Made by a program: the position numbers and the translations under genes | Source of the DNA: an uncultured cyanobacterium | Lineage (GTDB): Bacteria; Cyanobacteriota; Cyanobacteriia; Pseudanabaenales; Pseudanabaenaceae | DNA length: 9,168 nucleotides | Assembly: GCA_903819605.1 (NCBI GenBank) | Contig: CAIJEA010000039.1 | Location: 1 to 9,168 of the forward strand | Direction: 5' to 3' | The notes under the pieces: generated by a model | What the model was told of the DNA's origin: nothing | Seen by the model: only the letters and a program-made list of their open reading frames with translations | The model's database searches: none | Part shown: positions 1 through 5,435 of the stretch, in pieces | How the letters are laid out: each line of letters starts with the position of its first letter | How positions within the stretch are numbered: position 1 is the stretch's first letter

Positions 1-679
1 CACCTAAGCCCAAGGGTTTCAGGTCATTGGCGGCTAGATGAATTCGATGAACGTGATCGCTAATAATTTGGGCGTAGGCTTGGAATTCATCGCCTAGTCT
101 AACTGGGACTGCATCCTGTAAATGGGTGCGTCCCGATTTGACGATTCCTGCGAAGGCGATCGCTTTAATTCGTAACTGTTCGCTCAAGTTTGCTAAAGCT
201 GGGAATAACACATGATCGAGAGCTAATAATGCGCCAATCCGAATTGCTGTGGGGATCACATCATTAGTAGACTGTCCATAATTAACATGATCGTTAGGGC
301 TAACATTTTTGTAATTGCCTTTTACGTCACCTAAAATCTCAAGGGCGCGGTTAGATAACACTTCATTCACATTCATGTGGTGTGATGTGCCCGCTCCTGC
401 TTGATAGACATCGACAACAAACTGATCGCGTAACTGCCCGTCTAATATTTCATCTGCTGCCGCCGCGATCGCCATGCCCATGCCGACAGGGATACAACCG
501 AGTTCGGCGTTAACTAAGGCGGTTGCTTTTTTGATTAGTAAACAAGCATCCACAAAGGTGGGGAGAGGCTTAAGTCCGCTAATTTTAAAGTTATCGATCG
601 CTCTAGCAGTTTGAATACCATAGTAAACATTATCGGGCAGGGACATTTCCCCCATCGAGTCGCGCTCAGTTCTAGTCAT
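1..679 (-). CDS. aspA: Aspartate ammonia-lyase, N-terminal part (3' end beyond window)
   Basis: Partial gene; 226 N-terminal codons are visible and the rest lies left of position 1. The product should interconvert L-aspartate with fumarate and ammonia as a cytoplasmic homotetramer. Visible family blocks are YYGIQT (residues 19-24), GAGTS near 95-99 followed by MNVNEV, QSTND at 136-140 and GRTHLQDA at 183-190. These are the substrate-contact regions of the aspartase/fumarase superfamily. GAGTS (not GSGTQ) and QSTND (not QSSND) favour aspartase over fumarase C. The catalytic-serine loop (GSS.MP.K.N) falls outside the window, so activity cannot be confirmed. The ATG at 677-679 is the only ATG after the in-frame TAA at 704-706, and gives an N terminus of normal length for the family. 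No clear Shine-Dalgarno sequence precedes it. HIP1 sites at 156 and 465 match the chromosomal background. The gene ends next to an accessory island and shows no damage in the visible part. Confidence 0.92.
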   Translation of the reverse strand, partial: MTRTERDSMGEMSLPDNVYYGIQTARAIDNFKISGLKPLPTFVDACLLIKKATALVNAELGCIPVGMGMAIAAAADEILDGQLRDQFVVDVYQAGAGTSHHMNVNEVLSNRALEILGDVKGNYKNVSPNDHVNYGQSTNDVIPTAIRIGALLALDHVLFPALANLSEQLRIKAIAFAGIVKSGRTHLQDAVPVRLGDEFQAYAQIISDHVHRIHLAANDLKPLGLG

Positions 680-775
680 AGGGATCTTGTGTTCGGCTGT
701 TTTTTAATATGCGTTATAGATTAATGTTAACTTGGCAAGTCGAGATTAAATTCATTGATTACATAATCTTGATTT

Positions 776-824
776 GGAAGTAATGGTATAGGTTTGCGAT
801 CGCTATATTCAGACAATAGTTTAA
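776..824. repeat. Imperfect 49-bp direct repeat, copy 1 (left of the ParD-like gene)
   Basis: This stretch and 1200-1247 align over 48 columns with about 40 identities and a one-base indel, by hand count, in the same orientation. Both contain a HIP1 octamer (here 796-803), but the similarity extends well beyond it on both sides (GGARGTAATG on the left, CAGAC and GTTTAA on the right). The two copies lie on either side of the ParD-like gene and its toxin remnant. Read on the minus strand, the left part encodes AIANLYHYFQ. The one-base indel puts this out of frame with the upstream part of the repeat. Confidence 0.65.
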
Positions 825-849
825 GCATCTTCATCTTTATAGCTTTTGG

Positions 850-867
850 TATAATTACTGATAATTA
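850..867 (+). promoter_or_regulatory. Candidate -10 box and operator of the ParD-like gene
   Basis: A perfect TATAAT lies at 850-855, 32 bases before the ATG at 888. No good -35 hexamer is seen at the usual distance. Overlapping it, ATAATTA occurs twice, at 851-857 and 861-867, exactly 10 bp (one helical turn) apart, and each contains the palindrome TAATTA. Tandem short sites over the -10 box are what an autorepressing ribbon-helix-helix antitoxin would bind. The operator role is inferred from position only. Confidence 0.45.
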
Positions 868-887
868 GATGGCTTAGGATGTAAATC

Positions 888-1154
888 ATGAGTATTGCCT
901 TAAAAATTGAGCAAGAGCAGTTTATTCAAAAAAAGCTCAATAGTGGTAAGTATGGCTCTGCTGACGAGGTGATTTTTGAGGCGTTTCGGTTGCTTGAGGA
1001 AAGAGATAAGCATTACGAGCAATGGCTTCAAGATACTCGGCAAAAGGTAGCTGATGGTTTAGCCCAACTAGATCGAGGTGAAGGGTTGGATAGTGAAACT
1101 GTTATGACAAGATTGAAAGAGCGAGTTCGTAATGCTCGTGAGAATCATCAATGA
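888..1154 (+). CDS. ParD-like ribbon-helix-helix antitoxin (toxin partner truncated)
   Basis: An 88-residue protein of the ParD/CopG antitoxin type. Residues 1-40 match the ParD pattern: a short N-terminal strand (SIALKIEQEQFIQKKL), then SGKYGSADEV and EAFRLLEER, which form the two helices of the RHH dimer. The charged C-terminal half (45-88) would be the toxin-wrapping tail. In the family the protein neutralises a ParE gyrase-poisoning toxin and represses its own operon. An AGGA Shine-Dalgarno sequence at 876-879 lies 8 bases before the ATG, supporting this start. It is the only intact plus-strand gene in the window. A toxin start codon overlaps its stop (ATGA at 1151-1154), as in normal parDE operons, but that toxin ends after 18 codons, so this is probably an orphan antitoxin. 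It could act as a free repressor or protect against a ParE elsewhere; neither can be shown here. Confidence 0.85.
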   Translation: MSIALKIEQEQFIQKKLNSGKYGSADEVIFEAFRLLEERDKHYEQWLQDTRQKVADGLAQLDRGEGLDSETVMTRLKERVRNARENHQ

Positions 1155-1207
1155 CAAGCTACATTATTTCTCCATTAGAAAGTCGAAATTTTGTTCACTG
1201 GAGGTAA
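1151..1207 (+). pseudogene. Truncated ParE-type toxin remnant
   Basis: The ATG at 1151-1153 overlaps the antitoxin stop in an ATGA junction, the classical coupling of parD to parE. The frame reads MTSYIISPL at its start, the usual opening of cyanobacterial ParE/RelE-superfamily toxins, which then run to about 95 residues. Here the frame departs from the family after about 9-10 residues and stops at TAA 1205-1207 after 18 codons. The departure point is close to the start of the imperfect repeat at 1200. The downstream bases to 1265 do not resume a ParE-like frame. I infer deletion of most of the toxin, perhaps by the event that placed the repeat here. The remnant cannot fold as a toxin. Confidence 0.7.
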
Positions 1208-1247
1208 TGATATAAATTAGCGATCGCCATATCAGACGATTGTTTAA
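1200..1247. repeat. Imperfect 48-bp direct repeat, copy 2 (right of the ParE remnant)
   Basis: Partner of the repeat at 776-824, same orientation, carrying HIP1 at 1220-1227. On the minus strand it encodes AIANLYHYLQ followed by a TGA stop, with an open frame upstream that overlaps the end of the PIN toxin gene in another phase. Compared with copy 1, four of the five base differences in the AIANLYHY(F/L)Q stretch are synonymous. This hints that both are remnants of the 3' end of the same coding sequence. I do not recognise the protein. Confidence 0.6.
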
Positions 1248-1265
1248 CTACATCTGCTTGTAAAA

Positions 1266-1667
1266 CTACCAAATTGTTTGAATATTTGATAGGTTTCTGA
1301 TTTTATGGTCTTTTGTGACTAGAGGCAGACTAAGATATAGGGATGTTGCGGCAATAATGCGATCGCCCATTTCTGGAACAATTTCACGCGGGATTTGAGT
1401 AAAAGCTCTGGCTACTGGGGTATCTAAGGGGACAACGAATAAGTTCACAAGTGGATCGTCTATGAGTTGTAAAAGTTTCTCTAGTGAACTTGAGGGAATC
1501 CGATTTTTCTCAACTAAATAATTCATTTCTACAAGAGAAATTGCAGATATAAAAATTGATTCGCCATTGTTCAAGGCATTATCAAGGGAAGTTACTGCAT
1601 TTGTTGATAATTTTTCTGGACTTCGCAGATACCAGATAATTGTGTGGGTGTCAGCTACAACGCTCAT
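1266..1667 (-). CDS. PIN-domain toxin (VapC-type ribonuclease)
   Basis: A 133-residue PilT N-terminus (PIN) protein, the toxin half of a type II toxin-antitoxin pair. PIN toxins are Mg2+-dependent endoribonucleases that cut tRNA or rRNA when released from their antitoxin. The expected acidic residues are all present: D6 in VVADTH, E47 in SLVEMNY, D102 in MGDRIIAAT and D120 in VTKDHKI. Length is normal and the end (NIQTIW) is typical, so the gene looks complete and potentially active. Its ATG (1665-1667) overlaps the antitoxin stop by four bases (ATGA), indicating translational coupling and a single transcript. It contains HIP1 at 1359, the last site before the 4.1-kb HIP1-free stretch. The genomic or RNA target cannot be told from sequence. 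Confidence 0.9.
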   Translation of the reverse strand: MSVVADTHTIIWYLRSPEKLSTNAVTSLDNALNNGESIFISAISLVEMNYLVEKNRIPSSSLEKLLQLIDDPLVNLFVVPLDTPVARAFTQIPREIVPEMGDRIIAATSLYLSLPLVTKDHKIRNLSNIQTIW

Positions 1668-1903
1668 AGTTCAATATCCTTGGGGAAGTTTGCCCACATT
1701 TCTTTTCTAGTTACGGCGAGTTCTTCTTCGGTGAGGTTAATATCTGCATTTGCCCATAAGCCTTTGATGCTTTTGCTTGGATTTTTAGGTGTTGTCTTAG
1801 CTTGCAAAAATTCGGCAAATTCTAGTAGTGCTTGCTGTTTTTCGATTGGTAAGGTTTTGATGATTGCGATTAATGTTTCTTCGATTTTAGGTAATGTTTG
1901 CAT
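1664..1903 (-). CDS. Antitoxin of the PIN toxin (DUF2281/VapB-like)
   Basis: A 79-residue protein immediately upstream of the PIN toxin and overlapping it by four bases. The N-terminal part (LPIEKQQALLEFAEFL, about residues 19-34) is the helical signature of DUF2281-type antitoxins. The C-terminal part (GLWANADINLTEEEL, then MWANFPKDI) is the toxin-binding tail seen in many cyanobacterial VapB-like proteins. It should bind and inhibit the PIN toxin and repress the operon. A strong GGAGG Shine-Dalgarno sequence (1911-1915) lies 7 bases before the ATG and fixes the start. The gene begins only 47 bp downstream of the restriction-modification gene on the same strand, so read-through from that gene is possible. 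Family assignment is by pattern recall; the pairing with the PIN toxin is firm. Confidence 0.85.
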   Translation of the reverse strand: MQTLPKIEETLIAIIKTLPIEKQQALLEFAEFLQAKTTPKNPSKSIKGLWANADINLTEEELAVTRKEMWANFPKDIEL

Positions 1904-1910
1904 GATTTTG

Positions 1911-1929
1911 CCTCCGTTTAATTGTTAAA
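1911..1929 (-). promoter_or_regulatory. GGAGG ribosome site and adjoining dyad upstream of the antitoxin
   Basis: The minus strand carries GGAGG at 1911-1915, the best Shine-Dalgarno sequence in the window. Directly upstream, 1917-1929 is a dyad (TTTAA, 3-base centre, TTAAA). It lies where an autoregulating antitoxin would bind or where a promoter edge could be. The dyad is short and AT-rich, so an operator role is only a suggestion; the ribosome site is secure. Confidence 0.5.
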
Positions 1930-1950
1930 TGAATAGAACACTAATTTTCT

Positions 1951-4900
1951 TCATTCTTTCTTCTTACTCCGTTTTTTCTTCTCAACTTTGAGTAGTGGCG
2001 CACTTAGGGCTTCATAGAGGCTAAATAAATACTCAATGCGGTTTAGTTCGCTAACGAAGGGTTGGGGACGATAGCAAAGGTCTACGGCTTTGTCTAGGGC
2101 TTGATGTGCCTTTACCAAGTCGGGCGGCATGGTGAGAGGATCGTAAAGATCGGCGAGGCTGGATTTAACCTCCCCCTGCCCCTCCTTAAAAGGAGGGGAG
2201 TAAGACTCACTCTCTTGTTTTCCTCCTTTCAAAGACTCTCTCTCTTGTTCCCCTCCTTGAAAGGAGGGGCTAGGGGAGGTATATTTCTCGCGCACCGTCA
2301 AAACTGCCTGTGCTGCCGCCTCCACTTTTTGCTTTTGTTTATCACTAACGTTTTCAGGGAATGGATAGTTGTTGTAAACGATTGTATTGGAATAGCGAAA
2401 ACGACTTTCTAATCTTCCACAAACGTACTTAACCCAAGTCATGTGCATTTGAGATGTGAGAACACCAAATAGATAAAAGCTAGGATCAGCAATAAAAGAG
2501 CAAAGATTGCTTGGCACTATAGTCTTATCAATAAATCCAAAAGGTACATATTTCCTATTCTCTGATGAAACTAATGGAACAATAATTGCAGAATCTGGAT
2601 TATGTTTATCTCTAAAAGTTGTAGGATAGTCTGCTAAGAAACGAGCTTGCTTGTCAGGACTCGCTAATCTTAGCTGTCTTACATTTTCAATCCTCTTTAT
2701 TACTAAGGGCATTTTCTTTAATTCCTGTGGCTGTATATCAACGAGCCAAAGACACCATCTACTTTTGCCATTGATAAACTCTTCTGAACCAATAAATTGC
2801 TTAAAATATTTGGATGATAAAGGCTCTGCTTGAACGAATTCATCTTTTTCTTGATCATTAAAAATTAAGTTTCCACCATCTATAGCCTTATTACCGGCCA
2901 ACATTGAGGGTACATTACAAATTGGCTTAGTTCTTTTAAGTATTACTAAATCATTCCCTTCAGCCAAATACGGATTAATATTTCTAACTTTTCTCTCTGT
3001 CGGCTCACCCTTGATATCCACATAATCAAAAATCCTTTTATTTTCAACATCCTGCAACCCAAAGCCAATAATCACACAATGCACAGCCGCATTACCTTTT
3101 GCCTCATTACTCCAACTAAAAGTCCGATGAGCAAAATGAATCTTGATCTTGTATCGGTTGTAAAGCTCTTGCCAGAGAATCCCAACTTGCTCACCTTGCG
3201 AAATGGAACTTGTACTAACAAAAGCACATTTGACCTCCCCTAGCCCCTCCTTGAAAGGAGGGGAACAAGAGTTTAGATATTGAGCGGCTTTCAAGTACCA
3301 AGCACAAACATAGTCCAATACACCAGCCCCATTCACCCCAGCAAAAATCATCTCCATATCTGACTTTTGCTCAGAATTTTGCAAATGCTTACCTACAAAA
3401 GGCGGATTCCCTAAAATATAGTCAAAATTTCTTATCTTCTCTTGTTCCCCTCCTTTCAAGGAGGGGCTAGGGGAGGTTTTTACTTTGGAGTCACTAGAAG
3501 AGTTTCTTAAATGCTCTCTAACATCTTCCAACACTCCCTCTAAATTTTCAAAAATCAAATTATTGGCATAACGCAACACTGTAATTCCCACACTCCATAA
3601 AAACTCATCCCTAACCGCATCATATTCCCTACCCTCCTGCGTAAAATGCTGACCACCATCCAACTCGATCGCTAAATTAGCACTCGGACAAAAGAAATCC
3701 AAAATATAATTACCAATTGAATGCTGTCTTCTAAACTTAAACCCATCCAACTGCTTGCCCTGCAAAGTTTTCCACAAAGTTACTTCCGCAGGAGTCGCAT
3801 TATTCCTCAACTCTCGCCGAAAATCTTTCTTACTAGCAAAATTACTAATCGCCTTATAAGGAAATTGCTCTATTAATTCTTGTTCCCCTCCTTTCAAGGA
3901 GGGGCTAGGGGAGGTTCTTAATCTTTCGCCTTTCATAGACAAACTGGAAGAAGTTGTAGATAATCTCGGAACCACCCCTAACCCATCCTTTGAAGGAGGG
4001 GAACAAGATCTCCAATCAATCCGCAAAGAATTACCATGCACAATCTTAGCTGCCTTCTTCAATGGCAACCGCACAAAATACTGCCCAAACTCATTACTAA
4101 CCTTGATATTCATCTGATGGTCGATCAACCACATCGCCACTTCAGCGACCCGCACCGCAAACTCATCATATTCAATCCCCGCAAACTGATCCACATCGAC
4201 TTGAATAATTGAGCTAACATCCGTCACTAACTGCCCACCCTTATTCAACTCCAACAAAATCAAAATCTCTAAATCGCGCAACTCCCGATAAGTAATAATC
4301 AAAAAATTACCGCAACCACAAGCAGGATCGAGGAAATGTAGATTTGCAATCTTTTTATGCAACTCCTCTAACCTGTTGCGATTGCCCTTTGCCTTCTCAA
4401 ACGAACTATAAAGATCGTCCAAAAAAAGCGGTCTAATCAACTTTTGGATATTTTTCTCAGAAGTATAATGCGCCCCCAAATTCCGCCGTTCCTTTTGATT
4501 CATCACTGCCTGAAACATCGACCCAAAAATTGCAGGAGAAATCTTACCCCAATCAAATCCACAAGCCTCAAGCAACATCTCGCGCATTGGCTTGTCAAAC
4601 GCCGCAGGTTGCAATGGCTCCTCAAACAACTTTCCATTCACATAGGGAAACTGCGCCAAATTCTCATCTAAATTCTTTAAGCGGCGTTCATTTGGCGTAT
4701 TCAAAACATGAAAAATTGAAGCAATATGCATTGCCAAATCACTGCCATCTTCCTTCGTATGCAGATCGATATATTCCCAAAAAATCCCCTTATTAAAAAT
4801 GCCCGTATCATCAGCAAACATGCAGAACAAAAGCCGCACCAGATAAACCTCTAGGTCATGCCCCGTATAGCCAATTTCCTTAAGGCGATCGTGTAGTTTT

Positions 4901-5394
4901 CCCATCAACTCCGCCGCCGCAATATTGACAGGATCTTCATCCTTATAAACCCGTTTCTCATATCCCGCAATAAAGCCGAACAGATGCACCTGACTAACAA
5001 AGTCCTGTAACTCAAACTCCGTTGTAGTTTCACCCTCTAAATCATAAAGTCTGAATTTGTGAAAATCCGATACCAAAATATATTTTGGTAACTCATATTC
5101 CTTCAAGCCCGAAAAATAGTCCTTTGCCTGTTGAAATGCCTTATCTAAACTCTTACCCCGCGATTTATGCTCAACTAAAATCACCCCTTTCCAGAGCAGA
5201 TCGATAAATCCCTGCTTTTTGTCTAATTTCTTTACCGAATGCTCAAAGGTCGCCACCCGCCGCCGAGAGATGCCAAACACATTAAAAAAGTCATCCCAAA
5301 AAGATTTTGCCTCCGCATCTTCTGAAGATTCATCCTCCCACTTCTTAGAAAAGGTGATCGCTCTTTGCTTAATCTCATTCCAACTTAGAGGCAT
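1951..5394 (-). CDS. MmeI-like (type IIL) restriction-modification enzyme with an inserted DUF559 domain
   Basis: A 1147-residue single-polypeptide restriction-modification protein, larger than MmeI relatives (about 900). The N-terminal nuclease shows D65-X9-E75-X-K77 (DLLWKG to VEHK), the PD-(D/E)XK arrangement known from MmeI. A helical linker follows, then the N6-adenine methyltransferase core: GAHYTS (307-312), motif I DPACGCGNFL (356-365) and motif IV NPPF (663-666). Residues about 670-1030 include the target-recognition part (e.g. RFRYSNTIVYNNYPFPE). The C terminus ends in a Lys-rich tail. Such enzymes methylate one strand of an asymmetric site and cut at a distance; the site cannot be read from sequence. 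Residues about 463-655 are an in-frame insertion containing a DUF559 nuclease, and further repeat-derived segments lie at about 709-722 and 1039-1077. The frame is uninterrupted, so a full-length product is possible, but activity is uncertain. The start at 5392-5394 is supported by family N-terminal length; no clear Shine-Dalgarno sequence is seen. There are no HIP1 sites in the gene. An antitoxin/toxin pair follows 47 bp downstream. Confidence 0.88.
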   Translation of the reverse strand: MPLSWNEIKQRAITFSKKWEDESSEDAEAKSFWDDFFNVFGISRRRVATFEHSVKKLDKKQGFIDLLWKGVILVEHKSRGKSLDKAFQQAKDYFSGLKEYELPKYILVSDFHKFRLYDLEGETTTEFELQDFVSQVHLFGFIAGYEKRVYKDEDPVNIAAAELMGKLHDRLKEIGYTGHDLEVYLVRLLFCMFADDTGIFNKGIFWEYIDLHTKEDGSDLAMHIASIFHVLNTPNERRLKNLDENLAQFPYVNGKLFEEPLQPAAFDKPMREMLLEACGFDWGKISPAIFGSMFQAVMNQKERRNLGAHYTSEKNIQKLIRPLFLDDLYSSFEKAKGNRNRLEELHKKIANLHFLDPACGCGNFLIITYRELRDLEILILLELNKGGQLVTDVSSIIQVDVDQFAGIEYDEFAVRVAEVAMWLIDHQMNIKVSNEFGQYFVRLPLKKAAKIVHGNSLRIDWRSCSPPSKDGLGVVPRLSTTSSSLSMKGERLRTSPSPSLKGGEQELIEQFPYKAISNFASKKDFRRELRNNATPAEVTLWKTLQGKQLDGFKFRRQHSIGNYILDFFCPSANLAIELDGGQHFTQEGREYDAVRDEFLWSVGITVLRYANNLIFENLEGVLEDVREHLRNSSSDSKVKTSPSPSLKGGEQEKIRNFDYILGNPPFVGKHLQNSEQKSDMEMIFAGVNGAGVLDYVCAWYLKAAQYLNSCSPPFKEGLGEVKCAFVSTSSISQGEQVGILWQELYNRYKIKIHFAHRTFSWSNEAKGNAAVHCVIIGFGLQDVENKRIFDYVDIKGEPTERKVRNINPYLAEGNDLVILKRTKPICNVPSMLAGNKAIDGGNLIFNDQEKDEFVQAEPLSSKYFKQFIGSEEFINGKSRWCLWLVDIQPQELKKMPLVIKRIENVRQLRLASPDKQARFLADYPTTFRDKHNPDSAIIVPLVSSENRKYVPFGFIDKTIVPSNLCSFIADPSFYLFGVLTSQMHMTWVKYVCGRLESRFRYSNTIVYNNYPFPENVSDKQKQKVEAAAQAVLTVREKYTSPSPSFQGGEQERESLKGGKQESESYSPPFKEGQGEVKSSLADLYDPLTMPPDLVKAHQALDKAVDLCYRPQPFVSELNRIEYLFSLYEALSAPLLKVEKKKRSKKKE
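2168..2204 (-). repeat. 37-bp palindromic repeat, copy 1
   Basis: A member of the 37-bp family found only inside the restriction-modification gene. The core is CCCCTCCTT, 2-base loop, AAGGAGGGG (2179-2198). On the coding strand it reads SYSPPFKEGQGEVK (about residues 1064-1077). It lies just before the family sequence SSLADLYDP. Orientation follows the strand on which the repeat begins CTTGTT or its variant. Confidence 0.85.
2214..2234 (+). repeat. 37-bp repeat family, partial copy (about 21 bp)
   Basis: Only the first half of the element is present (CTTGTT, then TCCTCCTTTCAA), joined directly to the next full copy. The coding strand reads SLKGGKQE, the same frame as the complete reverse copies. 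It suggests unequal recombination or incomplete duplication within the cluster. Confidence 0.7.
2244..2280 (+). repeat. 37-bp palindromic repeat, copy 2
   Basis: A complete copy with the 9-bp arm hairpin and the trailing CTAGGGGAGGT. Translated on the gene strand it is TSPSPSFQGGEQE (about residues 1039-1051). It forms an inverted pair with the copy at 2168-2204. Confidence 0.9.
3233..3269 (-). repeat. 37-bp palindromic repeat, copy 3
   Basis: A complete copy reading SCSPPFKEGLGEVK in the host protein (about 709-722), between KAAQYL and CAFVSTSS. These two blocks are separated by only a few residues in MmeI-like relatives as I recall them. It forms an inverted pair with copy 4. Confidence 0.9.
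3441..3477 (+). repeat. 37-bp palindromic repeat, copy 4 (DUF559 3' flank)
   Basis: A complete copy, identical by eye to copy 5 over all 37 bases, reading TSPSPSLKGGEQE (residues 640-652). It closes the DUF559 insertion just before methyltransferase residues FDYILGNPPF. With copy 5 it makes a perfect direct repeat around the DUF559 domain. Confidence 0.92.
3511..3834 (-). other. DUF559 (Vsr-like) endonuclease domain embedded in the restriction-modification gene
   Basis: Residues about 521-628 of the host protein form a complete DUF559 domain. The opening is FRRELRNNATPAEVTLWKTL, then KFRRQHSIGNYILDFFCP, IELDGGQH, VRDEFLWSVGITVLRYAN and a closing ENLEGVLEDV. The family has a very-short-patch-repair/PD-(D/E)XK nuclease fold. 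D566 and E577-L-D579 are the likely metal ligands, with Asp where the classical motif has Lys. It is not part of ordinary MmeI-like enzymes. The domain is bounded by identical direct copies of the 37-bp repeat (3441-3477 and 3879-3915). No separate stop codon or convincing ribosome site is present, so it appears to be translated only as part of the fusion. The family recognition is strong; the mobility is inferred. Confidence 0.88.
3879..3915 (+). repeat. 37-bp palindromic repeat, copy 5 (DUF559 5' flank)
   Basis: A complete copy reading TSPSPSLKGGEQE (residues 494-506) just before the DUF559 domain. Matches copy 4 base for base by eye, which suggests recent duplication, gene conversion or movement as a unit. 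Confidence 0.92.
3971..4007 (-). repeat. 37-bp palindromic repeat, copy 6 (diverged)
   Basis: The most diverged full copy, with several substitutions that spoil the hairpin arms (CCATCC in place of CCCTCC). It still reads SCSPPSKDGLGVV (residues 463-475), the same frame as copies 1 and 3. It marks the left boundary of the insertion, directly after the family block HGNSLRIDW. Confidence 0.85.
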
Positions 5395-5429
5395 ATCTAC
5401 AAAGTCTTAGGTTAAAATTTTAGCTAATC

Positions 5430-5435
5430 TTTATA
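5430..5435 (-). promoter_or_regulatory. Possible -10 box of the restriction-modification gene
   Basis: The minus strand has TATAAA here, about 35 bases before the ATG at 5394, within an AT-rich upstream region. No convincing -35 element is visible. The intergenic stretch 5395-5602 otherwise shows only two HIP1 sites (5488 and 5548); the second is centred in a 12-bp palindrome. Confidence 0.25.

Noticed and set aside
727..834. A 35-codon minus-strand ORF between aspA and the ParD-like gene
   Set aside because: No ribosome site, no recognisable family, and its first half is out of phase with the coding-like reading of the repeat it overlaps.
2101..2412. Plus-strand ORF of 103 codons opposite the restriction-modification gene
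   Set aside because: It is the antisense shadow of the 37-bp repeats (open in a second frame) and has no family resemblance or ribosome site.
3511..3936. DUF559 as a separate gene starting at the internal ATG 3934-3936
   Set aside because: No ribosome site precedes that ATG, and the frame continues without a stop into the methyltransferase NPPF region.
3916..3970. Ser-rich segment before copy 5 as a duplicate of the Ser-rich segment before copy 4
   Set aside because: The DNA similarity is only loose and needs gaps; it could be a remnant of a second DUF559 end, but the evidence is too thin.
2168..4007. CRISPR array from the repeated 37-bp units
   Set aside because: Spacing is irregular (9 to about 960 bp), both orientations occur, and the units lie inside an open reading frame.
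3430..4008. Intein in the methyltransferase
   Set aside because: No splice-junction residues: no Cys/Ser start with an intein N-block, and no His-Asn before a Cys/Ser/Thr at the end. The insert's nuclease is DUF559, not LAGLIDADG or HNH.
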